64,000 nt of DNA from UBA3824 sp017541145. GTDB taxonomy: Bacteria; Bacteroidota; Bacteroidia; Bacteroidales; UBA3824. The position numbers were made by a program, and so were the translations under genes. A model generated the notes under the pieces. The model saw nothing but the letters and a program-made list of their open reading frames with translations, was not told the origin of the DNA and ran no database searches. Positions 9,301-17,236 of this stretch are shown piece after piece (the stretch's first letter is position 1; each line of letters starts with the position of its first letter). The stretch is taken from positions 16,158 through 80,157 of the forward strand of contig CAMVLO010000012.1 of the NCBI GenBank assembly GCA_947168365.1, written 5' to 3'.

Positions 9301-10868
9301 CGAATAGGGTCGATAGCGGGGTTGGTAACCTGCGCAAACTGCTGACGGAAGTAGTTGAAGAAAATCTGAGGACGGTCGGAAACTACAGCCAACGGAGTAT
9401 CGTTACCCATAGCGGCTACAGGTTCAGCACCCTGAGTACACATCGGAATAATAGTCTTTTCGATGTCCTCGCTTGAGAAACCGAAGTTGATAAGTTTGCG
9501 TTCAAAATTATCAACATCGTTACTTACCTTACGTCCTGATTTAAGATTTTCGAGCTGAATACGATTTGTATTCAACCATTTTTTGTAAGGATGTTCGGCC
9601 GCAAGCTGCTGTTTGATATCGCCGTCGTAATAAATAACGCCGTCTTGAGTATCAATCAAAAGAATTTTACCCGGCTGAAGACGACCTTTTTGTTTAATCT
9701 GAGTAGGTTCAAAATCCATAACACCGGTTTCGGAAGCTACAACCATCATGTCGTTGTTGGTGATGACATAACGAGAAGGACGCAAACCGTTTCTGTCGAG
9801 CATTCCGCCGGCGTATCTGCCGTCAGAAAACAAAAGTGCAGCAGGACCGTCCCAAGGTTCCATCAAAATAGAATGATATTCGTAAAAAGCCTTGAGCTCG
9901 TCACTAATCGGATTTTTATCATTGAAAGATTCAGGTACAAGGATTGCCATAGCGTGAGGCAATGTCATGCCTGACATCACAAAAAATTCAAATACATTGT
10001 CAAGAGATGCCGAATCTGACATGTTGGGCATGCAAATAGGACGGAATTCCTTTACATCGCCAAGTTTTCCCGATGACAATACGGTTTCGCGGGCTCTCAT
10101 CCAATTTCTATTGCCTCTGATTGTATTGATTTCGCCGTTGTGACAAAGCATACGGAAAGGCTGTGCCAATTTCCACTCCGGGAATGTGTTGGTACTGAAA
10201 CGTGAATGTACAAGAGCAAGTCCGCTTGTCAAGTATTCGTTGCTGAGATCCAAATAGTATTCACGGAGCTGCATAGAAGTAAGCATTCCTTTGAAAACTA
10301 TCGATTTGCTTGAAAGCGAAACGATGTAGAAATCTTTGTCGTCAACTCTGTTTTCTACACGTTTTCTGATTTTGTAAAGCATAGTCTCAAACTGGTCAAC
10401 TTTGTCGTCAGAAACACCGGTAATAAAAATCTGACGAATATCCGGCTCAGTAGCGAGTGCACCTTCACCAAGACATGCAGGATTGGTAGGCACATTGCGT
10501 AAGTGCATTAAATTGAGACCTTCGCGTTCAATTTCTTCAATAAAAATCTTAAGAATCTCATCTTGACGAGACAAGTCTTTCGGTAAGAAAACAAGACCTG
10601 TACCGTATTTACCTTTTTCAGGAACCGGAATGCCCTGAAGAAGAATAAATTCATGAGGAATTTGTAACAAAATACCGGCACCGTCACCGGTTTTTCCGTC
10701 CGAGCCTTCAGCTCCACGGTGCATCATGTTTTCCAAAACTTTCAAAGCATTATCGACAAGTTCATGCGACTTATTGCCATGAATATTTACAACCATACCT
10801 ACACCACAGGCATCATGCTCGTTTTCAGAGTTGTAAAGTCCCTGAATACGCGGCATCATTTTTTGCAT
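6381..10868 (-). CDS. gltB: Glutamate synthase large subunit
   Basis: The 1495-aa product makes two glutamates from glutamine and 2-oxoglutarate. Residues 1-20 look like the propeptide removed to expose Cys21 (ENEHDACGVGMV), the glutaminase nucleophile. Further along are a central domain, the FMN synthase domain with GEGGEDNERY near 905 and SPPPHHDIYSIEDLAQLI near 990, the 3Fe-4S cysteines in CVMMRKCNTNTCPVG at about 1114-1128, and a glycine-rich GXGXG beta-helix over roughly the last 250 residues. It is followed 36 bp later by gltD and preceded by a glnN terminator, so it probably has its own promoter in the 119-bp gap, although no good box is visible there. Confidence 0.97.
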   Translation of the reverse strand: MQKMMPRIQGLYNSENEHDACGVGMVVNIHGNKSHELVDNALKVLENMMHRGAEGSDGKTGDGAGILLQIPHEFILLQGIPVPEKGKYGTGLVFLPKDLSRQDEILKIFIEEIEREGLNLMHLRNVPTNPACLGEGALATEPDIRQIFITGVSDDKVDQFETMLYKIRKRVENRVDDKDFYIVSLSSKSIVFKGMLTSMQLREYYLDLSNEYLTSGLALVHSRFSTNTFPEWKLAQPFRMLCHNGEINTIRGNRNWMRARETVLSSGKLGDVKEFRPICMPNMSDSASLDNVFEFFVMSGMTLPHAMAILVPESFNDKNPISDELKAFYEYHSILMEPWDGPAALLFSDGRYAGGMLDRNGLRPSRYVITNNDMMVVASETGVMDFEPTQIKQKGRLQPGKILLIDTQDGVIYYDGDIKQQLAAEHPYKKWLNTNRIQLENLKSGRKVSNDVDNFERKLINFGFSSEDIEKTIIPMCTQGAEPVAAMGNDTPLAVVSDRPQIFFNYFRQQFAQVTNPAIDPIREELVMSLTEYIGSVGTDILTPDESNCKMVRLPHPVLNNTKLDILCNIRYKGFRTTKLPLLFDPKKGESGLKQAVDELCKKAEESVDNGINYIILSDRDLDAKTAVIPSLLAVSAVHHYLISVGKRVQTALIVESGEIREVMHAALLLGYGASAINPYMTFAVLNYLVKTKQIQEDYETAEKNYTKAVCKGLFKIMSKMGISTIRSYRGAKIFESIGLSEDLLREYFGTEVSTIGGIGLRHIADDAKKLHEQAFGPSKPEFPGNQGLFSYRKDGIKHAWNPETISTLQIATRTGNYNKYKEFTKTVDQKESPIFIRDFFDFETGKHPIPVDQVEPVESIVKHFVAGAMSFGAISIEAHEAIALAMNKLGTRSNTGEGGEDNERYHTSVDGVSLASKTKQVASGRFGVTAEYLVNGEEIQIKVAQGAKPGEGGQLPGFKVNEIIAKTRNSIPGISLISPPPHHDIYSIEDLAQLIFDLKNINPTAAVSVKLVAESGVGTIAAGVAKAKADLIVVSGAEGGTGASPASSMRFAGISPEIGLAETQQTLSLNGLRAQVRLQTDGQLKTGRDVILMAMLGADEFSFGTLPLIVLGCVMMRKCNTNTCPVGVATQDPVLRERFRGKSEYIVNYFTFLAREVREYLAAMGFKSLNDIIGRTDLIKIKPSVPGSKISTLDFSRLLNPCTGQLHWDGRAFTKVPEVKDLAIIEQAKQAIESGREINLDYSIKNTDRALGAMLSGYIAKRFGEAGLPENTINIKFKGSAGQSFGAFLVKGVNFRLEGETNDYFGKGLSGGRIAILPPMASVFAAEKNIIAGNTGLYGATSGEIYINGRVGERFAVRNSGAIAVIEGTGDHCCEYMTGGRVVVLGETGRNFGAGMSGGVAYVWDPKHTFDYFCNPDMVELSLVEESTYRKELHELILTHWRYTGSKLARTILDDWNRSVEDFIQVVPIEYKKVLQEEQLRKLRDKIADIQRDY

Positions 10869-10907
10869 AGCGAATTAATTATTTTAGTTGATTTTTTTTA
10901 ACAAAGG

Positions 10908-10971
10908 AAAAAAAGAAAGCCGGCAGGCTTTCGAATATAAAGGTGTGCATGCTTCCACCTGCCGTACTTTC
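10908..10971 (-). terminator. Terminator downstream of glnN
   Basis: GAAAGCCGGCAGG (10915-10927) pairs with CCTGCCGTACTTTC (10958-10971) with a small bulge, and a run of seven T follows on the minus strand. It uncouples glnN from gltBD. Confidence 0.75.
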
Positions 10972-10987
10972 CAAAGTTCGGGAAATA

Positions 10988-13183
10988 TTAGCGAATGAAC
11001 AATAGTTCTCGATATTTAGGTAAAGGCCAAATTTCATCATCCACAATCAATTCCAACTTATCGGCATGATAACGGATTGTATCAAAATAAGGAAGAACAG
11101 AATCGTGATATGCAATAGCCTTTTCTTTTTCAGACTCAATTTTGTTGGCAATCTTACGAGATTCTACCATAGCTTCTACAGCGTTTTGCAATGCAGAAAC
11201 ATGTTCAGAAATATGTTCGATAGTCTTGAGAGTCTGTTCACCAAGTTTGTCAGCTTTGTCCTTGCCGAATACAGTAACCAACTTGTTAGCACTATCAAGC
11301 AACAAGTTTTGATATCTTGTAGCAACAGGAATTACAGAGCTGATAATCAAATCGCCAAGTACACGAGCTTCGATTTGGATTTTCTTTGTATATGTATCCC
11401 ATTTTACTTCGTTGCGGGCGATAAGTTCTTTTTCGGTAAATACGCCGGTAGAAGTAAAAAGTTTTACAGATTCCGGTGTTGTGTAAGCATCGTAAATTAC
11501 CGGAACAGAAGTTTCACAATCCAAACCGCGTTTTGCAGCTTCAGCTTTCCATTCATCTGAATAGCCATTGCCGTCGAAACGAATTGGTTTTGAAACTTTG
11601 ATATATTCTTTTATTACCTCGAAAATTGCTTGTTCTTTGGCAACTCCGGCAGCAATCTTGGAATCAACTGTTGATTTAAATTCTTTCAACTGAGCAGCAA
11701 CTGCTGTATTCAATGCAATCATAGCCGAAGCACAGTTTGCAGAAGAACCTACAGCACGGAATTCAAATCTGTTACCTGTAAATGCAAACGGAGATGTTCT
11801 GTTACGATCGGTATTGTCAACAAAAACTTCAGGAATATTACCGATACCGAGTTGCATTTTTTTCTTTTCATCCAAAATGATACCTTCTTCGCAAGAAGCA
11901 TTTTCGATTTTTTCCAACAAGCCAGAAAGTTGTGTACCGAGGAATGCAGAAATAATAGCAGGAGGTGCTTCGTTGGCGCCCAAACGGTGAGCGTTCTGAG
12001 CTGTCATTACAGAAGCCTTGAGCAATGCGTTGTTTTTGTAAACTGCCATAAGGATGTTAACCATAAAGGTAACAAACTGCAAGTTTTCTTCCGGATTTTT
12101 ACCCGGTGTTAAAAGACCGACGCCGGTATCAGTACCAAGCGACCAGTTGTTGTGTTTACCAGAACCGTTAACACCTGCAAAAGGTTTTTCGTGCATCAAA
12201 ACTCTGAAACCGTGTTTGCGGGCAATTCTTTTCATGATAGACATGATAAGAAGGTTTTGATCAACAGCTAAATTAGTTTCGCCGAAAATAGGAGCTAATT
12301 CAAACTGGTTTGGAGCAACCTCGTTGTGACGAGTTTTACAAGGAATACCGTATTTGTAAGCTTCAAATTCTACTTCCTTCATAAAAGCTTGAACTCTCTC
12401 AGGAATAGCACCGAAATAGTGGTCTTCCAACTGTTGGTTTTTAGCCGATTCGTGACCCAAAAGAGTACGACCTGTCATAAGCAAGTCCGGACGGGCTGCA
12501 TACAAACCTTCGTCAACAAGGAAATATTCCTGTTCCCAACCCAAATATGAGTACACTTTTTTGACATTTGTGTCAAAATAATGACATACCTCAAGAGCCG
12601 CCTTAGAAACTGCATCAAGAGCCTTGAGCAACGGAGCTTTGTAGTCGAGAGATTCACCGGTATAAGAGATGAAAACAGTCGGAATACAAAGAGTATCGTC
12701 AACAATAAAAGCAGGAGAAGAAGGATCCCAAGCAGAATATCCGCGAGCTTCAAATGTATTTCTCAAACCGCCGTTAGGAAAACTTGACGCATCAGGTTCT
12801 TGCTGGGCGAGCAATTTTCCAGAAAATTCCTCAATCACGCCTTCACCGGGAGCACCTGCATATTCGATGAAAGAATCATGCTTTTCTGCTGTGCCTTCAG
12901 TTAAGGGTTGAAACCAGTGTGTGTAATGGGTAGCACCCAATTCGATTGCCCACTGTTTCATGCCGGCAGCTACCTGATCTGCTATGCTGCGGTCCAATGG
13001 TTTGCCACTCTTTGTGATTTCATTGATTTTTTTCACTGTATCTTTTGACAAATACTGAGACATCTGTTCTTTGCCAAAAACATACTTGCCAAAGTAGGCT
13101 GAAGTTGGTTCTGAAGGAACGTCAACTGCCACGGGTTCTTTTTTGAACGCCTCGCCTACGACTTGAAATCTTAATCCGGTCAT
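10988..13183 (-). CDS. glnN: Type III glutamine synthetase
   Basis: The 731-aa length and sequence match the GSIII class characteristic of Bacteroidota, which condenses ammonia and glutamate with ATP. N-terminal KYVFGKEQMSQYLSK, then VDDTLCIPTVFISYTGE, EQEYFLVDEGLY near 215, the active-site region HNEVAPNQFELAPIF near 297 and FAGVNGSGKHNNWSLGTD near 340 are the GSIII hallmarks. It is far longer than GSI (about 470 aa) and lacks the GSI adenylylation-site context. Adjacent GOGAT and asparagine synthase genes place it in ammonia assimilation. A -7 box TAACTTTG lies about 50 bp upstream. Confidence 0.97.
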   Translation of the reverse strand: MTGLRFQVVGEAFKKEPVAVDVPSEPTSAYFGKYVFGKEQMSQYLSKDTVKKINEITKSGKPLDRSIADQVAAGMKQWAIELGATHYTHWFQPLTEGTAEKHDSFIEYAGAPGEGVIEEFSGKLLAQQEPDASSFPNGGLRNTFEARGYSAWDPSSPAFIVDDTLCIPTVFISYTGESLDYKAPLLKALDAVSKAALEVCHYFDTNVKKVYSYLGWEQEYFLVDEGLYAARPDLLMTGRTLLGHESAKNQQLEDHYFGAIPERVQAFMKEVEFEAYKYGIPCKTRHNEVAPNQFELAPIFGETNLAVDQNLLIMSIMKRIARKHGFRVLMHEKPFAGVNGSGKHNNWSLGTDTGVGLLTPGKNPEENLQFVTFMVNILMAVYKNNALLKASVMTAQNAHRLGANEAPPAIISAFLGTQLSGLLEKIENASCEEGIILDEKKKMQLGIGNIPEVFVDNTDRNRTSPFAFTGNRFEFRAVGSSANCASAMIALNTAVAAQLKEFKSTVDSKIAAGVAKEQAIFEVIKEYIKVSKPIRFDGNGYSDEWKAEAAKRGLDCETSVPVIYDAYTTPESVKLFTSTGVFTEKELIARNEVKWDTYTKKIQIEARVLGDLIISSVIPVATRYQNLLLDSANKLVTVFGKDKADKLGEQTLKTIEHISEHVSALQNAVEAMVESRKIANKIESEKEKAIAYHDSVLPYFDTIRYHADKLELIVDDEIWPLPKYRELLFIR

Positions 13184-13231
13184 TTTAGCTAAGTGTTTTT
13201 AATGGGTTATGTTTTACTTTTAATCTTCGTT

Positions 13232-13239
13232 GCAAAGTT
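13232..13239 (-). promoter_or_regulatory. -7 box of glnN
   Basis: TAACTTTG on the minus strand (CAAAGTTA on plus) lies 49 bp before the glnN ATG. No TTTG at the expected distance. The rest of the spacer to 13470 is AT-rich, with no gene seen. Confidence 0.55.
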
Positions 13240-13470
13240 AGAACAAAGAATTTAAAAAACCATTAAATAAAAAACGTAAATCAAAAAAAAATTAAATAAG
13301 TTATTTACGTATGTTCGGTAAGTGTCAAGCGTAAGTATGGTAAGTAGCAATCGTAGATTAATTTAGCAAGGATTACTTTTTTTATATTGGAATTAACTTT
13401 AATTTTTATTTTACTCAACTTTTTTTAATATAGCAGACTCTCAGTTCTGCCTAAACTTCAGATATTAAAT

Positions 13471-13521
13471 AAAAAAAAGAGTCCTGCGAAATCTTTATCA
13501 ATTCCAACAGAACTCTTTGCT
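13471..13521 (-). terminator. Terminator of the C1 peptidase gene
   Basis: AAAGAGTCCTG (13476-13486) pairs with CAGAACTCTTT (13508-13518) with one G-T type mismatch. On the minus strand the stem is followed by eight T residues, 36 bp past the stop codon. Confidence 0.7.
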
Positions 13522-13556
13522 TATTTTACAATTAAATATGAAAATTATGATCGATA

Positions 13557-15161
13557 TTATTCATCTTCATCCTCTTCTTCGTCGAATTCTTCATCATCTT
13601 CATCGAATTCTCCGTCATCATCAAAATCCTCATCATCTTCGTCAAAGTCTTCATCATCTTCGTCAAAGTCTTCATCGTCTTCGTCAAAGTCTTCATCGTC
13701 TTCGTCAAAGTCTTCATCGTCTTCGTCGTAGTCTTCATCGTCCTCGTCGTAGTCTTCATCGTCCTCGTCGTAATCTTCATCGTCCTCGTCGTAATCATAA
13801 TCCCAATCTTCGTCATCGAAATCGTCATCTTCATACGCGTACTCTGACCAATCATCAACGTCTTCAAACCAGATGTCTGCAATTTGATCGATAAAATCTT
13901 CTTCCTCTTCGTCCAAACCGTCGGAAGATGCTACTTCCAACATCTGTTTGTAAATATTTGCAAGAGCTCCAACTGAAAGATACTGTTTGAAAATAGCAAG
14001 TGTTTCCTCCAAAAATTCATCTTGATTCAAAGCGATGTCAATACAATGCAAAATAATTTTCTTTGGATTCATCTTGATTTTAAACAGTTTCAAGATGTTT
14101 TTGAGATGTGTAGCCGCAGCTTCGATTTCTTCGTCCGAAAGTTCACCGTCGATAGCCGCTGCTGTAATAAACAATGTACCAATACGATATTCAAAACCGT
14201 ATTCACCCATTTGCTCGTTGAACTCATTCCAAGTCTCGTCGCTCATGTTAGAGAATTCGTCGTCCAAATCCACGAACAAAGATTCATCGTCGTTCTCCCA
14301 TTCTTCTTCGTGATCGTCAACAACTTCGTCGGCATCTTTTATAATCCAACAGTCACCGAGATTGTAATCCTCATTCATTAAATAATCGTATGACATGTAA
14401 CAATAACCGTTGTCGCCCCACGAATTTCCCCACGAATTGCGAACGATAAACATGCGGTCAGGATCGGAATAACCGACGCAAAGCATTGCATGATTTCCGT
14501 GAGAACCTCGTCCCACATCGTTTCTTGTAGGGTCAGGAACACGACCGCGACGCATATTATCAAACGAATTAAACAAAGTACAGCCAAAAATTATAGGATA
14601 ACCTTCAGCAAGAGCCGATTTCCAAGTCTGCAAATCAACAGGCACATATTCTGTATCTTTCAACTTGAAACTCTTGGCTTCTTCGTAAGCTTCGGAACTC
14701 GGTCTTCTGTTAACAACCGATTTGTTTTCGGAATAAGGCCATGTATGTTCGCTACAACAACCCTTTTCAATCATCTCACTAACAGCCAATTGAATAGCAG
14801 AACCGTCGTCTTTCATACGTTCACCTCTATCCATACCGGCAGCGCGTCCATTGTAATAAATAAAAAGTCTTGAAGCGTCGTAATCAATACCTTGATTTTT
14901 CTTTACAAGATATTCGTAAGCACCGGCAACAGCGTTCGCAGTACACGAATTAACCTGCATTTGGTCTTCCACTTCGGTCATTTTCGACCTCATATCTACT
15001 TTTTTTGGAAGTTCAGAAGCGGCATAATGACTCTTAAATGATTTTGAGCCAGCAGCTGGAGCAGAATATTTATAACCGGCGAGTTCTCGGATAGTACCGT
15101 CAGCAAATTTAAATGCGAAGTCTATGATATCATCAACAAGGTCACGTTTTTTCTTAGCCAT
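13557..15161 (-). CDS. Papain-like (C1) cysteine protease with TerB-like domain and acidic repeat tail
   Basis: This 534-aa protein has three parts. Residues about 50-275 are a papain-fold peptidase: Gln67 and nucleophile Cys73 (DQMQVNSCTANA, the correct Q-x5-C spacing), His in NHAMLCVGYS near 224, and Asn in VRNSWGNSWGDNGY near 241, so all catalytic residues are present. Residues about 325-440 hold two ADGELSDEE / SSDGLDEEEE motifs typical of TerB-like helical domains. The last 85 residues are almost only Asp, Glu, Phe and Tyr, built from a 7-residue repeat (DEDDEDF/Y). No signal peptide or propeptide is seen; it begins MAKKKRDLVDD, so a cytoplasmic location is likely unless exported in another way. 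Substrate unknown; the tail could bind cations or basic partners. Confidence 0.85.
   Translation of the reverse strand: MAKKKRDLVDDIIDFAFKFADGTIRELAGYKYSAPAAGSKSFKSHYAASELPKKVDMRSKMTEVEDQMQVNSCTANAVAGAYEYLVKKNQGIDYDASRLFIYYNGRAAGMDRGERMKDDGSAIQLAVSEMIEKGCCSEHTWPYSENKSVVNRRPSSEAYEEAKSFKLKDTEYVPVDLQTWKSALAEGYPIIFGCTLFNSFDNMRRGRVPDPTRNDVGRGSHGNHAMLCVGYSDPDRMFIVRNSWGNSWGDNGYCYMSYDYLMNEDYNLGDCWIIKDADEVVDDHEEEWENDDESLFVDLDDEFSNMSDETWNEFNEQMGEYGFEYRIGTLFITAAAIDGELSDEEIEAAATHLKNILKLFKIKMNPKKIILHCIDIALNQDEFLEETLAIFKQYLSVGALANIYKQMLEVASSDGLDEEEEDFIDQIADIWFEDVDDWSEYAYEDDDFDDEDWDYDYDEDDEDYDEDDEDYDEDDEDYDEDDEDFDEDDEDFDEDDEDFDEDDEDFDEDDEDFDDDGEFDEDDEEFDEEEDEDE
13627..13794 (-). repeat. Coding minisatellite, eight 21-bp units
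   Basis: Eight adjacent 21-bp units encode DEDDED(F/Y). The four stop-proximal units end in a Phe codon, the other four in a Tyr codon, and third-position changes (TCATCATC versus TCATCGTC) show stepwise expansion. Copy number probably varies by slippage without breaking the frame. Confidence 0.9.
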
Positions 15162-15560
15162 TGTTTAAAAGCTTTTGAGTATTAATAATTATTTTTTTTA
15201 GATACGATAATTTTATGCCGCAAATTACATAATTATTTTTAAACAAAAAAATAAAATTCAGGGAAAATAAATTCAAATTCTGATACTATCTTTCATGATG
15301 TTAAACGTTTAATTAAAAAATGCAAATTAAGCAAAAAGATAAAAAACCGAAAAAAATTCCATGTAAAAAATCAGAAAGAAACGGTGCAAAACTCTCAAAA
15401 TTGCGACTTAACGGTCATCAATTTCTACATTTACATTTTTTTAAATCAAAAAAAATCAAAACAAAAAGTGATAATATTCAAGAAATTTATTATATTTGTT
15501 ACATCTAAAAAAAATTATCCACAGTCAACAACGAAATAATCAACCTAATAAATAATCGAA
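15162..15560. other. Intergenic region between divergent genes
   Basis: 399 bp of very AT-rich sequence between the protease and the MgtC-like gene. A TATATTTG -7 box at 15491-15498 serves the plus-strand gene. A lysine-rich 62-codon frame at 15320-15508 has no recognisable features and I do not count it as a gene. Confidence 0.5.
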
Positions 15561-16244
15561 ATGGAAAATATAAATTACGATCACCTTTTACGAATATTTG
15601 CCGCAGCATTGTTGGGCGGCATTATTGGATTGGAACGCGAATACAGATCGAAAATGGCAGGATTCCGCACGCATTTTTTGGTAGCAATGGGCAGCGCAAT
15701 TTTCATGATAATGTCAATTCACGGATTTGATTCCGACCTTCCGCTAATCGAAAAAAACAACTATTCGCTCGACCCCGCAAGAATTGCCGCCAATATTGTC
15801 ACCGGAATAGGTTTTATTGGTGCGGGCGCAATAATTTTTCAAAAAAATATCGTGCGCGGTATCACCACTGCCGCCGGTATCTGGGTAACAGCAGCTATCG
15901 GAATGGCTTGCGGCTCAGGAAATTATACGCTTTCGATTACTACTACTTTACTTGTATTAATCTGCCTTGAAACTTTCAATTTTATACTAAGTAAAATGGG
16001 AAGAAGAACGGTTTCGCTCTCCATATCGGCTCATTCTCGTTACGAAATTTCTACTATTTTGGACAAATTAAGATCGGAGGGTTACAATGTGGAAACTTTT
16101 AATATCGAAATTTCGCAAAAAAATTCCGGCAAAGTTTACATCTTAACCGTAGAAGTAAAAGTAAAACGAAAGGATTATGACAAAAAACTTTCGGAACTGA
16201 TTTCGGGATTTGACGAAATATCTGTAGCAAATATTCAGGGCTAA
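15561..16244 (+). CDS. MgtC/SapB family membrane protein
   Basis: The 227-aa protein has the MgtC signature: LLGGIIGLEREYRSKMAGFR near 17-37, a conserved GIGFIGAGAII near 80, and GITTAAGIWVTAAIGMACGSG near 99. Four to five hydrophobic helices fill residues 8-145, and a soluble ACT-like C-terminal domain (about 150-227) follows. MgtC proteins are inner-membrane factors linked to growth in low magnesium and to intracellular survival in pathogens; most environmental homologues have no proven role. The gene is monocistronic, with a -7 box 63 bp upstream and a hairpin across its stop codon. Confidence 0.9.
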   Translation: MENINYDHLLRIFAAALLGGIIGLEREYRSKMAGFRTHFLVAMGSAIFMIMSIHGFDSDLPLIEKNNYSLDPARIAANIVTGIGFIGAGAIIFQKNIVRGITTAAGIWVTAAIGMACGSGNYTLSITTTLLVLICLETFNFILSKMGRRTVSLSISAHSRYEISTILDKLRSEGYNVETFNIEISQKNSGKVYILTVEVKVKRKDYDKKLSELISGFDEISVANIQG

Positions 16245-16263
16245 ATTTCAAAACCCTGAATAT
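16231..16263. terminator. Convergent terminator
   Basis: ATATTCAGGG (16231-16240) and CCCTGAATAT (16254-16263) form a perfect stem overlapping the mgtC-like stop codon and lying just before the converging gene at 16271. Likely bidirectional. Confidence 0.65.
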
Positions 16264-16270
16264 TAATATT

Positions 16271-16996
16271 TTAATGTACGTCTAATCCGTCGAAATAAAT
16301 CTCGGAAATTGCGGTGTCGTCCCACTTGTCGCCCTTATAAACGTCAACAATTTCAAAACGCATTGTCCACTGTTTTGAATCTGTAAGCGGCGAAATTTCA
16401 AACGATTGTACGCAACGTGTATCCTCAAGATTGAGCAGAGCTACGGATTTGCCGTTGATATACAATTTGAGTTTTTTAACACGGGAATTGTTTTTCCACG
16501 CCGCATAACTTTTGCAATAGCCGTTTACAATTTTTATTTCTGTAATTCTCGGATTGTTGGCTTTAAAAGTATATTCTACCCATTCGCCTATGCCACAACC
16601 TTTTACGCCTTCCACCCAAGGTGTATTCGCATAATCGTCGTGAAGATTTTTCTCATTGTAATTGTTGTTACCCTGATTGTTAAGACGGCTTGATGCAGTG
16701 ATTTTTATCGGTCCGCCGTTGCCGCAATACCAAGAACATCCGCCTCCGTTCAATGAAAAATAACTGTCATAAATTTCCTCATAACCAAGTTTTTGAACAT
16801 AATTCCAATCGGATTCGGACATATTGGTTTCGCCCTTGTCTTTGATATATTTCAAAGCCTTGTCGTAATTAGCCGCACCCTCATCAGAAAAACAACGGTC
16901 ATACTCTTTTACAATCGGATTCAACGATTTGATAACCTGCGCCTTGCAAATAAAATTAGTCAACAATAACGCAAAAAGAATTAATAGTTTTTTCAT
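16271..16996 (-). CDS. Exported protein with NADase-type glycan-binding (discoidin-like) domain
   Basis: The 241-aa precursor starts with a signal peptide (MKKLLILFALLLTNFICKAQ, cleavage after KAQ). Residues about 100-235 show the discoidin-like pattern: NTPWVEGVKGCGIGEWVEYTF, ITEIKIVNGYCKSYAAWKNN, SRVKKLKLYINGKS and a closing ISEIYFDG. This fold was named from its occurrence with NADase toxins and is thought to bind glycans. The segment before it (residues 20-95) is not recognised and has a Cys/Gly-rich GGGCSWYCGNGG. No catalytic domain is present. Probably periplasmic or surface-exposed. Confidence 0.8.
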   Translation of the reverse strand: MKKLLILFALLLTNFICKAQVIKSLNPIVKEYDRCFSDEGAANYDKALKYIKDKGETNMSESDWNYVQKLGYEEIYDSYFSLNGGGCSWYCGNGGPIKITASSRLNNQGNNNYNEKNLHDDYANTPWVEGVKGCGIGEWVEYTFKANNPRITEIKIVNGYCKSYAAWKNNSRVKKLKLYINGKSVALLNLEDTRCVQSFEISPLTDSKQWTMRFEIVDVYKGDKWDDTAISEIYFDGLDVH

Positions 16997-17143
16997 AGAT
17001 ATATTTTTTTAAGAATCAAACATCTCAATACGCAAATGTATAAAAAAACGGTTAACAGGAAAAAAACTTCCGGAATTTGTTACGGATTTATCAAGTTTTT
17101 TATTTCCGGTAAGATTGTTTATTGTAAAATCTAAAAAAACATA

Positions 17144-17151
17144 TACATTTG
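17144..17151 (+). promoter_or_regulatory. -7 box upstream of the SpoIIE-like gene
   Basis: TACATTTG matches TAnnTTTG; ATTG lies 19 bp before it in the -33 position. It is 78 bp before the main start and 5 bp before a 26-codon frame at 17156. Confidence 0.55.
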
Positions 17152-17155
17152 CCTC

Positions 17156-17236
17156 ATGAAACTACAACAATTTTTACGTAGTTCTATTTTTACATTTAAC
17201 TACAACAGTGAAGAATTTTTGAATTATAATGCTTAA
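17156..17236 (+). CDS. Possible 26-aa leader ORF overlapping the SpoIIE-like start
   Basis: ATG at 17156 opens a 26-codon frame (MKLQQFLRSSIFTFNYNSEE...) whose TAA at 17234-17236 overlaps the ATG of the next gene at 17229 by eight bases. That is a translational-coupling arrangement. It lies so close to the -7 box that it would have to be leaderless, so it may not be translated. Confidence 0.25.
   Translation: MKLQQFLRSSIFTFNYNSEEFLNYNA

Noticed and set aside
13627..13794. Regular 21-bp repeats as a CRISPR array
   Set aside because: Units abut without spacers and are in frame within a gene.
13517..13894. Plus-strand frame rich in LHRLRQS repeats
   Set aside because: It is the reverse-strand reading of the acidic minisatellite in the protease gene.
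15320..15508. 62-codon Lys-rich frame in the intergenic region
   Set aside because: Biased composition from A-rich DNA, no ribosome site, runs into the -7 box of the next gene.
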